Assembly (NCBI GenBank): GCA_045864775.1
Contig: BTVR01000002.1
Location: forward strand, 62,001 to 126,000
DNA from: Macondimonas sp045864775
Lineage (GTDB): Bacteria > Pseudomonadota > Gammaproteobacteria > UBA5335
Direction: 5' to 3'
Length of the DNA: 64,000 bases
Every line of letters begins with the position of its first letter. The stretch's first letter is position 1. This document shows, piece after piece, positions 49,282 to 60,079 of this stretch. The translations under genes and the position numbers were made by a program. Below the pieces are notes generated by a model. It was given only the letters and a program-made list of their open reading frames with translations. It did not search any database and was not told where the DNA came from.

Positions 49282-49531
49282 GAAATTGAGACACCTCGTT
49301 TGCGTTGCGTTGGGAATACCCGTTTGCAAAGCGCTGGCAGGACCGCTAACCCCGTACCGGTCGAGCGTTGCAAAAACTGCGGAGCAGTCGTCGTCCAGTA
49401 TGGCAGCGGGCGGAACATCCGTCGTTGGAATCGGCAACAGGCCGGCCATCCAGAAAATGCAGTGGCCGTAGTCATGGCCGAGGACCCTGCGCAGGCGCGA
49501 GGACATTGCGGGACGCCTTGTCAGGGAGCGA

Positions 49532-50419
49532 TTACTGCACCGGTGAGTCTTTGCGCGCCGCATCAAGGGCGCTGCAGACGGCGCGGGCGCCCAGCAGCAG
49601 CCGCGGACCGGCGCGCTGCAGCCAATCAGGGTCGACGGCGTGCAGGTGCCCGGCCCGAACGGCGGGCAGATCCGGCCATTGCTGCCACCGTGCCAGCCAG
49701 GCCGGGTCCTTGCCGCCCATGCCGCCGGCCAGGATGACCTCCGGCGCCGCGGCCAGCACGGCCTCGAGCGAAACGCTCGGCGTGGGAGCGGTCAGGCCGG
49801 CGAAGACGTTCTCACCGCCGCACAGGGTGATCACCTGGTCGATCCAGTGGCCGCCGCCGACGGTCATCAGTGGCTGATCCCAGACCTGATAGAAGACCCG
49901 CAGCCGGCGCGCGTTGCGATGGCTGGCGGCGAGTTCGGCCAATCCGGTCTCGAAGGCTTCGGCAGCCCGCTCGGCCCGATCGCCGGTGCCGGCCAGTCGG
50001 CCGAGATCGCGCAAGGCGGCTGGGATGTCCGCGAGCCGCTGCGGATCGGTGCGATAGACCGGCAGACCCAGTCGCTCGAGCTGGTGCAATTGCTCCGGCC
50101 GGTTGCCGGCGCGCCAGCCGACCACAAGATCGGGCCGGACGGCCAGCACCGCCTCGACGTTCACGTCGGTATAGCTGCCCACCGTCCGCAGCCTGCGCGC
50201 GGCCGGCGGGTGGTCGCTGTAGTCGACGCCGGCGATCAGGCGATCGCCGGCGCCAGCGGCGAACAACAGTTCGGTGACGTGCGGGGCCAGACTGACGATG
50301 CGTTTTGCCGGAGCGGTGAGCGTGACCCGCTGGCCGCTGTCGTCGACGACTTCCAGGGCAGCAGCCCACGCGTGGTTTGCGGCGAGCGCGCCGAATAGCA
50401 CGGCGGCCACGATCGCCAT
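49532..50419 (-). CDS. btuF: Periplasmic cobalamin-binding protein BtuF
   Basis: 295 residues from ATG 50419; a GTG 19 codons upstream would give a longer, more basic signal peptide and cannot be excluded. Signal peptide MAIVAAVLFGALAANHAWA, then the class III binding-protein pattern: RIVSLAPHVTELLFAAGAGD, GVDYSDHPPAARRLRTVGSY, VNVEAVLAVRPDLVVGW and a long central helix. TVGGGHWIDQVITLCGGENV is BtuF-like. It delivers vitamin B12 to BtuCD, which is not in the window. NrdJ, encoded 20 kilobases away, needs B12, so the genes are functionally linked. Confidence 0.8.
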   Translation of the reverse strand: MAIVAAVLFGALAANHAWAAALEVVDDSGQRVTLTAPAKRIVSLAPHVTELLFAAGAGDRLIAGVDYSDHPPAARRLRTVGSYTDVNVEAVLAVRPDLVVGWRAGNRPEQLHQLERLGLPVYRTDPQRLADIPAALRDLGRLAGTGDRAERAAEAFETGLAELAASHRNARRLRVFYQVWDQPLMTVGGGHWIDQVITLCGGENVFAGLTAPTPSVSLEAVLAAAPEVILAGGMGGKDPAWLARWQQWPDLPAVRAGHLHAVDPDWLQRAGPRLLLGARAVCSALDAARKDSPVQ

Positions 50420-50585
50420 GCGCCAATTCGGGCCGCCGGCGCCTGCTCCTGAATCGGCGCGACCCCGCCCATGAACCGGGCGAGACAGCGCATCGGTCGC
50501 GTTGCCCCGATGGGCGGCGTGCTTTAGGATGAAAGCCCCACTATCTCCAAGGCCGAGCGCTTTCACGCGACGGACGGCCCCCGAC

Positions 50586-51920
50586 ATGGACCTGTTGTTA
50601 CTTCCGTTTCTCATCCTGCTCAATGCCCTGTTTGCCCTGTCCGAAATGGCGGTCGTCTCTTCCCGGCACGCCCGTCTGCAACACCTGGCGGAACGCAAGC
50701 ACCCGGGTGCCAGCGCCGCTCTGCAATTGCACGAATCGCCATCCAACTTCCTGTCGACCATCCAGGTGGGGATTACCACCGTGGGTATTCTCAGCGGCGC
50801 CGTCGGCGAACGCACCCTGGCCGATCCGCTGGCCGCCTGGTTGAACGGCTTTCCGACGCTGGCCCCGCACGCCCACGTGCTGGCGCTGGGCAGCGTGGTG
50901 GTGTTCCTGACCTTCGTGTCGGTGGTCGTCGGCGAACTCGTGCCCAAGCGATTGGCGCTGCTGGCCCCGGAAAGTGTGGCTTCGCGCATCGCACTGCCGA
51001 TGCAGACGCTGTCGCGCGTCGCGCGTCCCTTGGTGATCATTCTGGCCACGGCGAGCGATGGGCTCCTGTGGCTGCTGGGCAACCGCAAGTCGGTCGCGCC
51101 CGCGGTGAGCGAGGAGGAAATCCGCATGCTCATCCGCCAAGGCGCGGAGGCGGGCATCTTCCACGAAAGCGAGCAGGCGCTGGTCGCCAACGTGATGCGG
51201 CTGGACGCCCAGCCGATCCGGGCGATCATGACGCCGCGTCACGAAATAGAGGCAATCGACCTGACGGCCACCACGGAGGAACTGCGCGCGCAGTTGCTGG
51301 CCAGCGAGTTCAACCGGCTGGTGGTGTGCCGCGGCGAACTCGATCACGTCGTCGGCATTCTGCCGGCTGGCGCTCTGATGCGCCGCATGCTGGCCGGGGG
51401 GCCCTTCAGTGCCGAGGAAATGGCTCGCGCCGTCCAGCCGCCGCTCTACCTCACCGAAACCATGACCACGGCGCGGTTGCTGGAGAAATTCCGCGAAGCA
51501 CGTCAGGAAATGGCACTGATCGTCGACGAATATGGCGATCTGCAAGGCCTCGTGACGCTGACCGACGTCCTCAAGGCCATCATCGGCGAACTGCATCTGC
51601 CGCAGACGCCCGAGGAGGCCAGCGTCGTGGAGCGCGAGGATGGCTCGTGGCTGGTGGACGGCAGTCTGTCGATTCACCACTTCCAGCACGCCTTTGGATT
51701 GGCCGACGACTGGCTCGGCGCGTCGGCCGGCGAGTTTCACACGCTGGGCGGTTTTGTCATGTCGAGCCTGGGGCGCATCCCCCAGGCCAGCGACGCATTC
51801 ACGCACGGCGCCCTGCGCTTCGAGGTGGTCGACATGGACGGCTATCGCGTCGACAAGGTGATGGTCAACCGCGTGGCGACCGAAGCCGAACTGGCCGGCG
51901 CGGCGCCCCCCTTCGACTAG
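50586..51920 (+). CDS. CNNM/CBS-domain membrane protein, HlyC/CorC family
   Basis: 444 residues from ATG 50586; the open frame upstream is not family-like. The DUF21/CNNM membrane domain (LPFLILLNALFALSEMAVVS, STIQVGITTVGILSGAVGE, VVVGELVPKRLAL) covers residues 1-180. Two CBS domains follow (MTPRHEIEAIDLTATTEEL; MALIVDEYGDLQGLVTLTDV), and a CorC_HlyC C-terminal domain (DGSWLVDGSLSIHHFQHAFG). Such proteins are linked to Mg2+/Co2+ efflux; the hemolysin name is historical. It converges on purD with 30 bases between. Confidence 0.92.
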   Translation: MDLLLLPFLILLNALFALSEMAVVSSRHARLQHLAERKHPGASAALQLHESPSNFLSTIQVGITTVGILSGAVGERTLADPLAAWLNGFPTLAPHAHVLALGSVVVFLTFVSVVVGELVPKRLALLAPESVASRIALPMQTLSRVARPLVIILATASDGLLWLLGNRKSVAPAVSEEEIRMLIRQGAEAGIFHESEQALVANVMRLDAQPIRAIMTPRHEIEAIDLTATTEELRAQLLASEFNRLVVCRGELDHVVGILPAGALMRRMLAGGPFSAEEMARAVQPPLYLTETMTTARLLEKFREARQEMALIVDEYGDLQGLVTLTDVLKAIIGELHLPQTPEEASVVEREDGSWLVDGSLSIHHFQHAFGLADDWLGASAGEFHTLGGFVMSSLGRIPQASDAFTHGALRFEVVDMDGYRVDKVMVNRVATEAELAGAAPPFD

Positions 51921-51950
51921 CGCCGCGCAAGCCTCGGCCCGTGCGGGGAA

Positions 51951-53231
51951 TCAACCCCTGCCAAGCGCGCGATGGCCGATGTCGCTGCGGTAGTGCACGC
52001 CGGGCCAGTGGATGGCCTTCACGCCGCGGTAGGCCAGCGCCCGAGCCTGCGCCAGATCGTCGCCCAGCGCGCATACGCACAGCACCCGCCCGCCATCGGT
52101 GAGGATCTCCTCGCCATCGACACGGGTGGCCGCATGGAAGACTTGAGCGCCCAGTTCAGCCGCAGCCGAGATGCCGGTGATCACATCGCCCCGGCGCACC
52201 TCGCCCGGATAGCCCGCGGCCGCCATCACCACGCCCAGCGCGGGACGCGGATCCCACTGCGCCTGCATCGGGTCCAGACGCCCTTCGACGGCGGCCAGGC
52301 ACAGCGCCGCCAGATCCGAACGCAGCCGCATCATCACCGGCTGCGCCTCGGGATCGCCGAAGCGGCAGTTGTATTCCAGCACGCGCGGTGTGCCGTCGGG
52401 CCCGATCATGAGACCGGCGTACAGAAAACCCATGTAGGCGATGCCGTCGGCGGCAAGTCCAGTCACCGTGGGCCGGATGATGGTGTCCATCACGCGCTCG
52501 TGCAGCGCGGGCGTCACCACGGGCGCCGGGGAATAGGCCCCCATGCCGCCGGTGTTGGGTCCGCGGTCGCCGTCGTCGCGCGTCTTGTGGTCCTGCGAGG
52601 TCGCCATGGGCAGGATCGCGCCGCCACGGCCGACCATGACGATGAAGCTGGCTTCCTCGCCGGCAAGGAAATCCTCGATCACGACCCGGGCGCCGGCCGT
52701 GCCGAACTGCCCGCCGAGCATGTCCGTGACCGCCTGGTGGGCCTCGGCGAGGTCATGGGCCACGACGACGCCCTTGCCGGCGGCCAGACCGTCGGCCTTC
52801 ACGACCACCGGCGCGCCCACCTCGTCCAGATAGGCATGGGCCGCCGTCGCGTCCTCGAAACTGCGATGCCGCGCGGTCGGGATGCCGTGCCGCGCCATGA
52901 ACGCCTTGCTGAATGCCTTGGAGCCTTCGAGCTGGGCTGCAGCCGCCGAGGGCCCGAAGCAGGCCAGACCGGCCGCTTCGAAGCGATCCACCACGCCGGC
53001 CACCAGCGGCTGCTCGGGCCCGACGAGGGTGAGCGCGATGCCCTCGCGCCGGGCAAACGCCACCAGGCCGTCCAGATCAGTCGCGGCGAGCGGCACGTTC
53101 TCGAGCTTCGGCTCCCGCGCCGTGCCGCCGTTGCCGGGGGCGAGGTAGACGCGTTCCACCTGCGCCGACTGGGCGCAACGCCAGGCCAAGGCGTGTTCGC
53201 GGCCACCGCCGCCGATCACGAGTACTTTCAT
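51951..53231 (-). CDS. purD: Phosphoribosylamine-glycine ligase PurD
   Basis: 426 residues from ATG 53231. N-terminal MKVLVIGGGGREHALAW, then the ATP-grasp fold with VKADGLAAGKGVVVA, EEASFIVMVGRGGAILPMAT, SQDHKTRDDGDRGPNTGGMG and EYNCRFGDPEAQPVMMRL. It makes GAR, the second step of purine synthesis. The frame extends past the start into the purH end but without family sequence. It is the last gene of the fis-purH-purD group, 142 bases after purH. Confidence 0.97.
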   Translation of the reverse strand: MKVLVIGGGGREHALAWRCAQSAQVERVYLAPGNGGTAREPKLENVPLAATDLDGLVAFARREGIALTLVGPEQPLVAGVVDRFEAAGLACFGPSAAAAQLEGSKAFSKAFMARHGIPTARHRSFEDATAAHAYLDEVGAPVVVKADGLAAGKGVVVAHDLAEAHQAVTDMLGGQFGTAGARVVIEDFLAGEEASFIVMVGRGGAILPMATSQDHKTRDDGDRGPNTGGMGAYSPAPVVTPALHERVMDTIIRPTVTGLAADGIAYMGFLYAGLMIGPDGTPRVLEYNCRFGDPEAQPVMMRLRSDLAALCLAAVEGRLDPMQAQWDPRPALGVVMAAAGYPGEVRRGDVITGISAAAELGAQVFHAATRVDGEEILTDGGRVLCVCALGDDLAQARALAYRGVKAIHWPGVHYRSDIGHRALGRG

Positions 53232-53373
53232 CGCGCTGCCATCCGCAAGGAGGAAAGAAAAGCGGCTGCGGCCGCCTTCAGGGGCGCAAAGCATAGCACA
53301 CGGGCCCGATTCGACCGGCCCGCAAGGCGCCGATGGTGCCGCCGGTGATCGGTAAGCGTGACGGCCGGGACGC

Positions 53374-54936
53374 TCAGTGGCGGAAGTGACGCACGCTGGT
53401 GAACACCATGGCCATGCCGTGTTCATCGGCCGCTGCGATCACCTCGGCGTCGCGCATCGACCCGCCCGGCTGGATCACGGCCGTGATGCCGACCTCGGCG
53501 GCAGCGTCGATGCCGTCGCGGAAGGGGAAAAAGGCATCCGAAGCGAGCACCGATCCAGCCACCGCGAGCCCTTCGTCGGCCGCCTTGATGGCCGCGATGC
53601 GGGCGCTGTAGACCCGGCTCATCTGCCCGGCGCCGACACCGATGGTGCGTCCCTCGCGGGCATAGACGATGGCATTGGACTTGACGAACTTGGCGACGCG
53701 CCAGGCGAACAGCAGGTCGGCGATTTCCGTCGGCGTCGGCGCACGGGCGCTGACGCATTTGAGCTGCTCGGGCGCGATCGAGGCGAGATCGCGGTCCTGC
53801 ACCAGCATGCCGCCCGCCACGCTGCGCCACTCCAGCGCCGGCGCCGGCGCAGCAGGGATCGCGCCGCAGGCCAGCAGGCGCACGTTGGGCTTGGTGGACA
53901 GCACCTGCAGCGCGCCATCGCTGAACGCCGGGGCGACGATCACCTCGACGAACTGGCGCTGCACGATCGCCTGGGCGGTGGCCTCGTCGAGGCTGCGGTT
54001 GAAGGCGATGATGCCGCCGAAGGCCGAGGTCGGGTCGGTCGCATAGGCGCGCTCGTAGGCGACGAGGGCGCTTGCGGCTACCGCCACGCCGCAGGGATTG
54101 GCATGTTTGACGATCACGCAGGCGGGCTCATCGAAGCTCTTGACGCACTCCAGCGCCGTGTCCGTGTCGGCGATGTTGTTGTAGGACAGCGCCTTGCCCT
54201 GCACCTGAACGGCGCCGGCGACCTCGGCCGGCGCGGGGTGGGCCACGCGGTAGAAGGCGGCGCGCTGATGGGGATTCTCGCCATAGCGCAGGTCCTGCAG
54301 CTTGTGCCATTGCCCGCCCAAGGTGCCCGGAAAGGGCGCGCGTTCACCCGTCCCCTCGATGGCGCTGAGATAGCCGGCGATGGCGCTGTCGTAGCGCGCC
54401 GTATGTGCGAAGGCCTTGGCCGCGAGCTGAAACCGGCGCTGGGCGGGGATGACACCGTCCTGCTCCAGCGCCTGCATGAATCCCTCGTAGTCTGCGGGGT
54501 CTACCAGCACGCTCACGCGCTCATGGTTCTTGGCCCCGGCGCGGATCATGGCGGGCCCGCCGATGTCGATGTTCTCGATGGCGTCGTGCAGCGTGCAGCC
54601 CGGCTGCGCAATCGCGCGTTCGAAGGGGTAGAGGTTGACGATGAGAAAGTCGATGGCGCTGATGCCGTGCATGGCCATCAGATCGGCATCGCGGTCGAGT
54701 CGCCCCAGCAGGCCACCGTGGATGCGCGGATGCAGGGTCTTGACGCGGCCGTCCATGATTTCCGGAAAGCCGGTCTGCTGGGACACCTCGATGACCGGCA
54801 CGCCGTCGCGGGCGAGCAGTTGCGCCGTGCCGCCGGTCGACAGGATGCGGATGCCGAGCGCCGACAGCCGCCGCGCGAGCGCCACCACGCCGGTCTTGTC
54901 GGAAACGCTGATGAGGGCATAGCGGTCGGTGGCCAT
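53374..54936 (-). CDS. purH: Bifunctional AICAR transformylase / IMP cyclohydrolase PurH
   Basis: 520 residues. The N-terminal MGS-like IMP cyclohydrolase domain begins MATDRYALISVSDKTGVVAL with KTLHPRIHGGLLGR. The C-terminal AICAR transformylase domain shows NPHQRAAFY, HANPCGVAVA, SAFGGIIAFN and, near the end, DAFFPFRDGIDAAAEVGITA. It catalyses the last two steps to IMP and uses the AICAR released by HisF/HisH. It follows fis by 53 bases. Confidence 0.97.
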   Translation of the reverse strand: MATDRYALISVSDKTGVVALARRLSALGIRILSTGGTAQLLARDGVPVIEVSQQTGFPEIMDGRVKTLHPRIHGGLLGRLDRDADLMAMHGISAIDFLIVNLYPFERAIAQPGCTLHDAIENIDIGGPAMIRAGAKNHERVSVLVDPADYEGFMQALEQDGVIPAQRRFQLAAKAFAHTARYDSAIAGYLSAIEGTGERAPFPGTLGGQWHKLQDLRYGENPHQRAAFYRVAHPAPAEVAGAVQVQGKALSYNNIADTDTALECVKSFDEPACVIVKHANPCGVAVAASALVAYERAYATDPTSAFGGIIAFNRSLDEATAQAIVQRQFVEVIVAPAFSDGALQVLSTKPNVRLLACGAIPAAPAPALEWRSVAGGMLVQDRDLASIAPEQLKCVSARAPTPTEIADLLFAWRVAKFVKSNAIVYAREGRTIGVGAGQMSRVYSARIAAIKAADEGLAVAGSVLASDAFFPFRDGIDAAAEVGITAVIQPGGSMRDAEVIAAADEHGMAMVFTSVRHFRH

Positions 54937-54989
54937 GGGCGAGCTCCAGCACGAAGTGGGGATGCGGCTGAAACCGGGCCCGAACAGCC

Positions 54990-55268
54990 CTAGCCGCCGA
55001 TCTTGTAATGCCGCAATTTCTTGCGCAGCGTGGCGCGGTTGATGCCCAGGATCTCGGCCGCCTGGGTCTGGTTCCCGGCGACATGGGCCAGCACCTGCTC
55101 GAGCAGCGGGCGCTCGACCTCTTCGATCACCAGCCGGTGCATGTCGCCGGCGTAAAAGCCACCCAGTTCCGCGAGGTAGCGGGCCACGGCTCGCTCGGCA
55201 CAGATCCGCAGGGGCGGTTCTTCGGTCGGCGACTCCGCGGGGGGAACCGCCTGTTGCGCTGAACTCAT
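54990..55268 (-). CDS. fis: DNA-binding protein Fis
   Basis: 92 residues from ATG 55268. The C-terminal DNA-binding helices are clear: PLLEQVLAHVAGNQTQAAEI, LGINRATLRKKLRHYKI. The N-terminal half (VARYLAELGGFYAGDMHRLV) matches the dimerisation helices; the first 20 residues form a Pro/Glu-rich extension. Fis bends DNA and controls rRNA, tRNA and recombination sites. In most gammaproteobacteria dusB precedes fis in the operon; here the gene before it is the DUF3426 gene. Confidence 0.93.
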   Translation of the reverse strand: MSSAQQAVPPAESPTEEPPLRICAERAVARYLAELGGFYAGDMHRLVIEEVERPLLEQVLAHVAGNQTQAAEILGINRATLRKKLRHYKIGG

Positions 55269-55438
55269 CGATCGCCCCTTCCGACGTCCCTGATCATCGC
55301 CCTGACACGGGCGGAATGAAGCGTTCCTGGCGGCACGCCCCGCTTGCATCGGCGTCGCCGGCGCGAGCGGGCCTGTCGCTGTGGCGGTCATCTTAGCAGA
55401 GCAACCCGGCGTCTCAAGCCCGCCCGTCGGTGCGCCGC

Positions 55439-56212
55439 TCAGTCAGGCGCGAGCAGTTCGAAGCGGTAGCCGGCTGCTTGGCCGCCGGGATCGAGCAATT
55501 CGAGCCGGATCGGGACACGTGCGCCGGCCAGAAACGGTTCCTCGACCGAGCGCCCGGAAAGATACGTCTCCGGCCCGAAGGTACCGATGGCCACTGCCCC
55601 GCCCCAAGGATTCTCCACGCTCAGGCGAATGCGCGGATAGCCTTGAGCGAACCCTGCCAAATTGACCAGTTCGGCCTCGAACAGCAGCCCGCCGGCACGT
55701 TGCGGATGGGTGGTGAAGCGGTGGCCTTCCAGCGCCATCAGCCGCACGTCCATCAGGGGCGGGAGCGTGCAGGCTGCTCCCATGGCCTGCAATCGGGCGC
55801 AACCCCAGCTGAGCAGGGGTCGCCACCCCGGATCGGCTGCCCAGCGAGGGCCGAAGACCATGATGATCTGCAGGCCAAGCAAGGCGCCGGCGGCGGCGCC
55901 CAGCAATCCCCAGCGCCACTGGCCGCGCTCGGTCGCGGGGGATTCGGTTGCATCGGCGGAGGGGTCGTCCCCCCCATCAAAAATCGCCGCGTCGGCCTCG
56001 GGCGCCTCCGCGAGCGCGGTGTCGACTGCCACGGCATCGAGCGCCATGGCCTGCCCGTCGATGGGAACGGCGGACTCCTCGTCGTCCTGCAGGGCGATCA
56101 GGGCATCGAACGGATGCTGACAGACACTGCAGCACACCTGGCCGCGGCCGTTGCGCAGATGCGCCGCGCGGACCTGCAGTCGCGTGTCACAGGCGGGGCA
56201 GTCGACGAACAT
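55439..56212 (-). CDS. Zinc-ribbon and DUF3426 membrane protein
   Basis: 257 residues from ATG 56212. An MJ0042-type zinc ribbon at the N-terminus (CPACDTRLQV, then CCSVCQHPFDAL) is followed by an acidic linker and one membrane helix (GLLGAAAGALLGLQIIMVFG). The DUF3426 domain is periplasmic, with LLFEAELVNLAGFAQGYPRI and RVPIRLELLDPGGQAAGYRF. The role is unknown; the gene is often found between prmA and fis in proteobacteria, as here, 15 bases after prmA. Confidence 0.88.
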   Translation of the reverse strand: MFVDCPACDTRLQVRAAHLRNGRGQVCCSVCQHPFDALIALQDDEESAVPIDGQAMALDAVAVDTALAEAPEADAAIFDGGDDPSADATESPATERGQWRWGLLGAAAGALLGLQIIMVFGPRWAADPGWRPLLSWGCARLQAMGAACTLPPLMDVRLMALEGHRFTTHPQRAGGLLFEAELVNLAGFAQGYPRIRLSVENPWGGAVAIGTFGPETYLSGRSVEEPFLAGARVPIRLELLDPGGQAAGYRFELLAPD

Positions 56213-56226
56213 GCCCGTTGCCTCGC

Positions 56227-57108
56227 TCAGGTGCGAGGCCGCTGGCCGGCCAGACAGACCCAGCCGTCGCGCTCGGCGACCGGCTGCAAGGCGATCCAGT
56301 CCGCATAAGCGGCCTGCAGCGGCGCGACGTGGCGGGCGAGCAGGCCGGCCATGACCAGATACCCGCCCGGCGCGAGCACCGTGCGAAAGTGCGGCGCCAG
56401 CTGCTCCAGCGGCCCGGCCAGGATATTGGCGAGGAGCAACTCGGCGGAATCGGTCAGCGTCCCGGGAAATCCCGTCTGGACGCGCTCGGCAACCCCGTTG
56501 CGGCGGGCGTTTTCCTGGGTGGCGGTAAGCGCCTGTGGATCGATGTCCACGGCTGCCACATGGGCCGCGCCGAGCAGGGCCGCGGCCACACCCAGAATGC
56601 CCGAACCGCAGCCATAATCGATGACCCGCAGGCCGGTAAGCTCGGCCCCGGCCAGCCATTCCAGACACAAGGCCGTGGTCGGGTGGGTGCCGGTGCCGAA
56701 GGCCAGTCCCGGATCGAGGCGCAGATTGACGGCGGTGGGATCCGGTGGGGTATGCGCGGTGGGCACGACCCAGAGCCGCCGCCCGAAATGCATGGGCTTG
56801 AAATCCTTGAGCCACGCCCGCTCCCAGACCTCATCCGCGAGCGGGACGATCCGGTGGGGCGGCAAAGGGCTGGGATGGCAGCAGGCCGCCAGCTCCAGCA
56901 AGACGCGCACCGGATCGGCGTCCCGCGCCAGGAGCGCCGTCAGCCGCAACCGGTCCCAGAGCGGCGTGGCGCCCGGCGGCGGCTCGAACAGGGGCTGATC
57001 GCCGGCATCCTCCAGCGACACCGCCACGGCGCCCGCGCCGAGCAGGCAATCCTCGAGGCGCTCGCTGTCCTCGGGTCCGATGTCCATCACCAGCTGCTGC
57101 CACGGCAT
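56227..57108 (-). CDS. prmA: Ribosomal protein L11 methyltransferase PrmA
   Basis: 293 residues. The substrate-binding N-terminal domain (DEVWERAWLKDFKPMHFGRR) is followed by a class I SAM methyltransferase with LAFGTGTHPTTALCLEWL, VIDYGCGSGILGVAAALLGA and LLLANILAGPLEQLAP. It trimethylates L11 lysines and the N-terminus. It is 19 bases after accC in the accB-accC-prmA run. Confidence 0.96.
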   Translation of the reverse strand: MPWQQLVMDIGPEDSERLEDCLLGAGAVAVSLEDAGDQPLFEPPPGATPLWDRLRLTALLARDADPVRVLLELAACCHPSPLPPHRIVPLADEVWERAWLKDFKPMHFGRRLWVVPTAHTPPDPTAVNLRLDPGLAFGTGTHPTTALCLEWLAGAELTGLRVIDYGCGSGILGVAAALLGAAHVAAVDIDPQALTATQENARRNGVAERVQTGFPGTLTDSAELLLANILAGPLEQLAPHFRTVLAPGGYLVMAGLLARHVAPLQAAYADWIALQPVAERDGWVCLAGQRPRT

Positions 57109-57127
57109 CGGATACGCCTCCGCGGGC

Positions 57128-58468
<1,341 letters not shown>

Positions 58469-58480
58469 GGCGGGCCCGGC

Positions 58481-58939
58481 TTACTGGATCACGAACAGGG
58501 GCTGGCCGTACTCGACCGGCTCGCCGTTGTTGATCAGGATTGCGGCCACGGTGCCGTCATATTCGGACTCGATCGGATTCATCATCTTCATCGCCTCGAT
58601 GATGCACAGGGTGTCGCCCTTCCTGACGGCCTGACCGACTTCGGCAAAGGGTTTGGCGCCCGGCGCCGAGGCCCGATAGAACGTGCCCACCATGGGGGCG
58701 GTGACCGGTTGGCCGGCGGGCAGGGCGGCGGCGACGGGCGTGGCATCGATGACCACTCCGGCAGGCGCCGGCGCCGCAGGCTGCACCATCGGCGCTGGCA
58801 TGGCCATGGTCGGCATCACGGTCATGCTGGCAGACTGCCGGCTCAACCGGATGCTTTCCTCGCCTTCCCGGATCTCGATCTCGTTGAGTCCGGACTCCTC
58901 CAGCAGCTCGATCAACTTCTTGATTTTGCGGATATCCAT
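58481..58939 (-). CDS. accB: Biotin carboxyl carrier protein AccB
   Basis: 152 residues from ATG 58939 (MDIRKIKKLIELLEESGLNE), the usual start; the frame is open nine codons further. A Pro/Ala-rich linker (about 40-75) connects to the biotinyl domain, with the biotinylation motif EAMKM and Lys118 as the modified residue. The thumb region GTFYRASAPGAKPF is present. It carries carboxybiotin between AccC and the AccAD transferase. Confidence 0.97.
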   Translation of the reverse strand: MDIRKIKKLIELLEESGLNEIEIREGEESIRLSRQSASMTVMPTMAMPAPMVQPAAPAPAGVVIDATPVAAALPAGQPVTAPMVGTFYRASAPGAKPFAEVGQAVRKGDTLCIIEAMKMMNPIESEYDGTVAAILINNGEPVEYGQPLFVIQ

Positions 58940-58986
58940 GTCGCTTTTTTTCCTGACGATGCGCAAATGACCGGACGCGGCGATGT

Positions 58987-59448
58987 TCAGCGGCCAGAGC
59001 CTGCCGTTCCGCCCTCGAGGTGCCGCAGGGCGGCCTCGAGGGCGAGATCGTAACCTTGATCGCCCAAGCCGCAGATCACCCCCAGCGCCACGTCCGAGAG
59101 ATAGGAATGCCGCCTGAACGGCTCGCGGGCGTGGATGTTGGTGAGATGGATCTCGATGAAGGGGCGGGCTGCTGCCAGCAGGGCGTCGCGCAGGCCGATG
59201 CTGGTGTGGGTCAGTGCTCCCGGATTGATCAGCACGAAGTCGGTCCCGTCGTCCAGGATTTGTTGGACGCGATCGATCAGCGCGCCCTCGGCATTGCTCT
59301 GAAACGCGGTCAGGGTATGTCCCTGCGCTTGGGCCCGCTGCTCGAGTCGGGCCAGGATCGCTGCCAGGGTCGTGTGCCCGTAGCGCTCCGGCTCCCGCCG
59401 CCCGAGCAGGTTCAGATTCGGTCCGTTGATCAGCAGCAGATGGGCCAT
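58987..59448 (-). CDS. aroQ: 3-dehydroquinate dehydratase, type II
   Basis: 153 residues from ATG 59448. NGPNLNLLGRREPERYG holds the flexible-loop arginine and catalytic tyrosine, FQSNAEGALIDR the substrate site, NPGALTHTSIGLRDAL and IEIHLTNIHAREPFRRHS the catalytic histidine and lid residues. It performs the third step of the shikimate pathway. The aroQ-accB-accC order is a standard one. It begins 91 bases after the TlpA-like gene. Confidence 0.97.
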   Translation of the reverse strand: MAHLLLINGPNLNLLGRREPERYGHTTLAAILARLEQRAQAQGHTLTAFQSNAEGALIDRVQQILDDGTDFVLINPGALTHTSIGLRDALLAAARPFIEIHLTNIHAREPFRRHSYLSDVALGVICGLGDQGYDLALEAALRHLEGGTAGSGR

Positions 59449-59539
59449 GGGCCGGGAGGCGCTCCAGAGAAAGAGACGGATTTTGCGGGTAACTGCATCG
59501 ATCTGATGCCTATCGCGCCTATTCTGCCTGCCGTTCCGG

Positions 59540-60079
59540 TCAGGGCGCAACCGGTTCGGCGAGCAGCGGCGGAATCCATTCGCGCAGTTGCTCGGGACTG
59601 ACGACACCCAGGTGGCGGTGACGGATCCGGCCGGTCCGATCCAGCACCACGCTGAACGGAATGGAGAGGATCTCGTTGCCGAAGGACTGAGAAAGGTCGA
59701 AGCCGTCCATGCCGGCGAGCAGGACAGGGTAGTTGATCGCCAGACGGCGGGCGAAGGCGCGCACCGGCTCGCCCTGGTCCAGGGCGATGCCCACCACCTG
59801 CAGACCGTGATCGCCCCATTGGCGTTGGGCATCGACCAGCGCCGGCACCTCTTTCACGCAGGGCGCGCACCAAGAGGCCCAGAAGTTGATGAGGAGCACC
59901 TTGCCCCGCGCCGCGTCGCTGCGCCAGGTCTGCCCCTCCAGATCCGGCAGCGCGATTTGCGGCGTTTGAACGGCGGCCGTCGGTGGAGGGGCTTCGCGGG
60001 CGCGCCAGACCGTGATGCCCAGTGTGGCCGCGCCCAAGCCCAGCACGCCCAGCAGCGCCATTTGAATCAACCGTTTCAT
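59540..60079 (-). CDS. TlpA/ResA-like membrane-anchored thioredoxin
   Basis: 179 residues. An uncleaved N-terminal anchor (LIQMALLGVLGLGAATLGIT) leads to a thioredoxin fold facing the periplasm, with INFWASWCAPCVKEVPALVD (Cys71, Cys74) and the cis-proline in SIPFSVVLDRTG. It probably reduces disulfides in c-type cytochrome or other periplasmic proteins. It overlaps dsbD by four bases, and DsbD is its natural electron source. Confidence 0.9.
   Translation of the reverse strand: MKRLIQMALLGVLGLGAATLGITVWRAREAPPPTAAVQTPQIALPDLEGQTWRSDAARGKVLLINFWASWCAPCVKEVPALVDAQRQWGDHGLQVVGIALDQGEPVRAFARRLAINYPVLLAGMDGFDLSQSFGNEILSIPFSVVLDRTGRIRHRHLGVVSPEQLREWIPPLLAEPVAP

Noticed and set aside
50420..51229. 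N-terminal extension of BtuF through the CorC gene
   Set aside because: Antisense of the CorC coding region; the signal peptide begins at ATG 50419.
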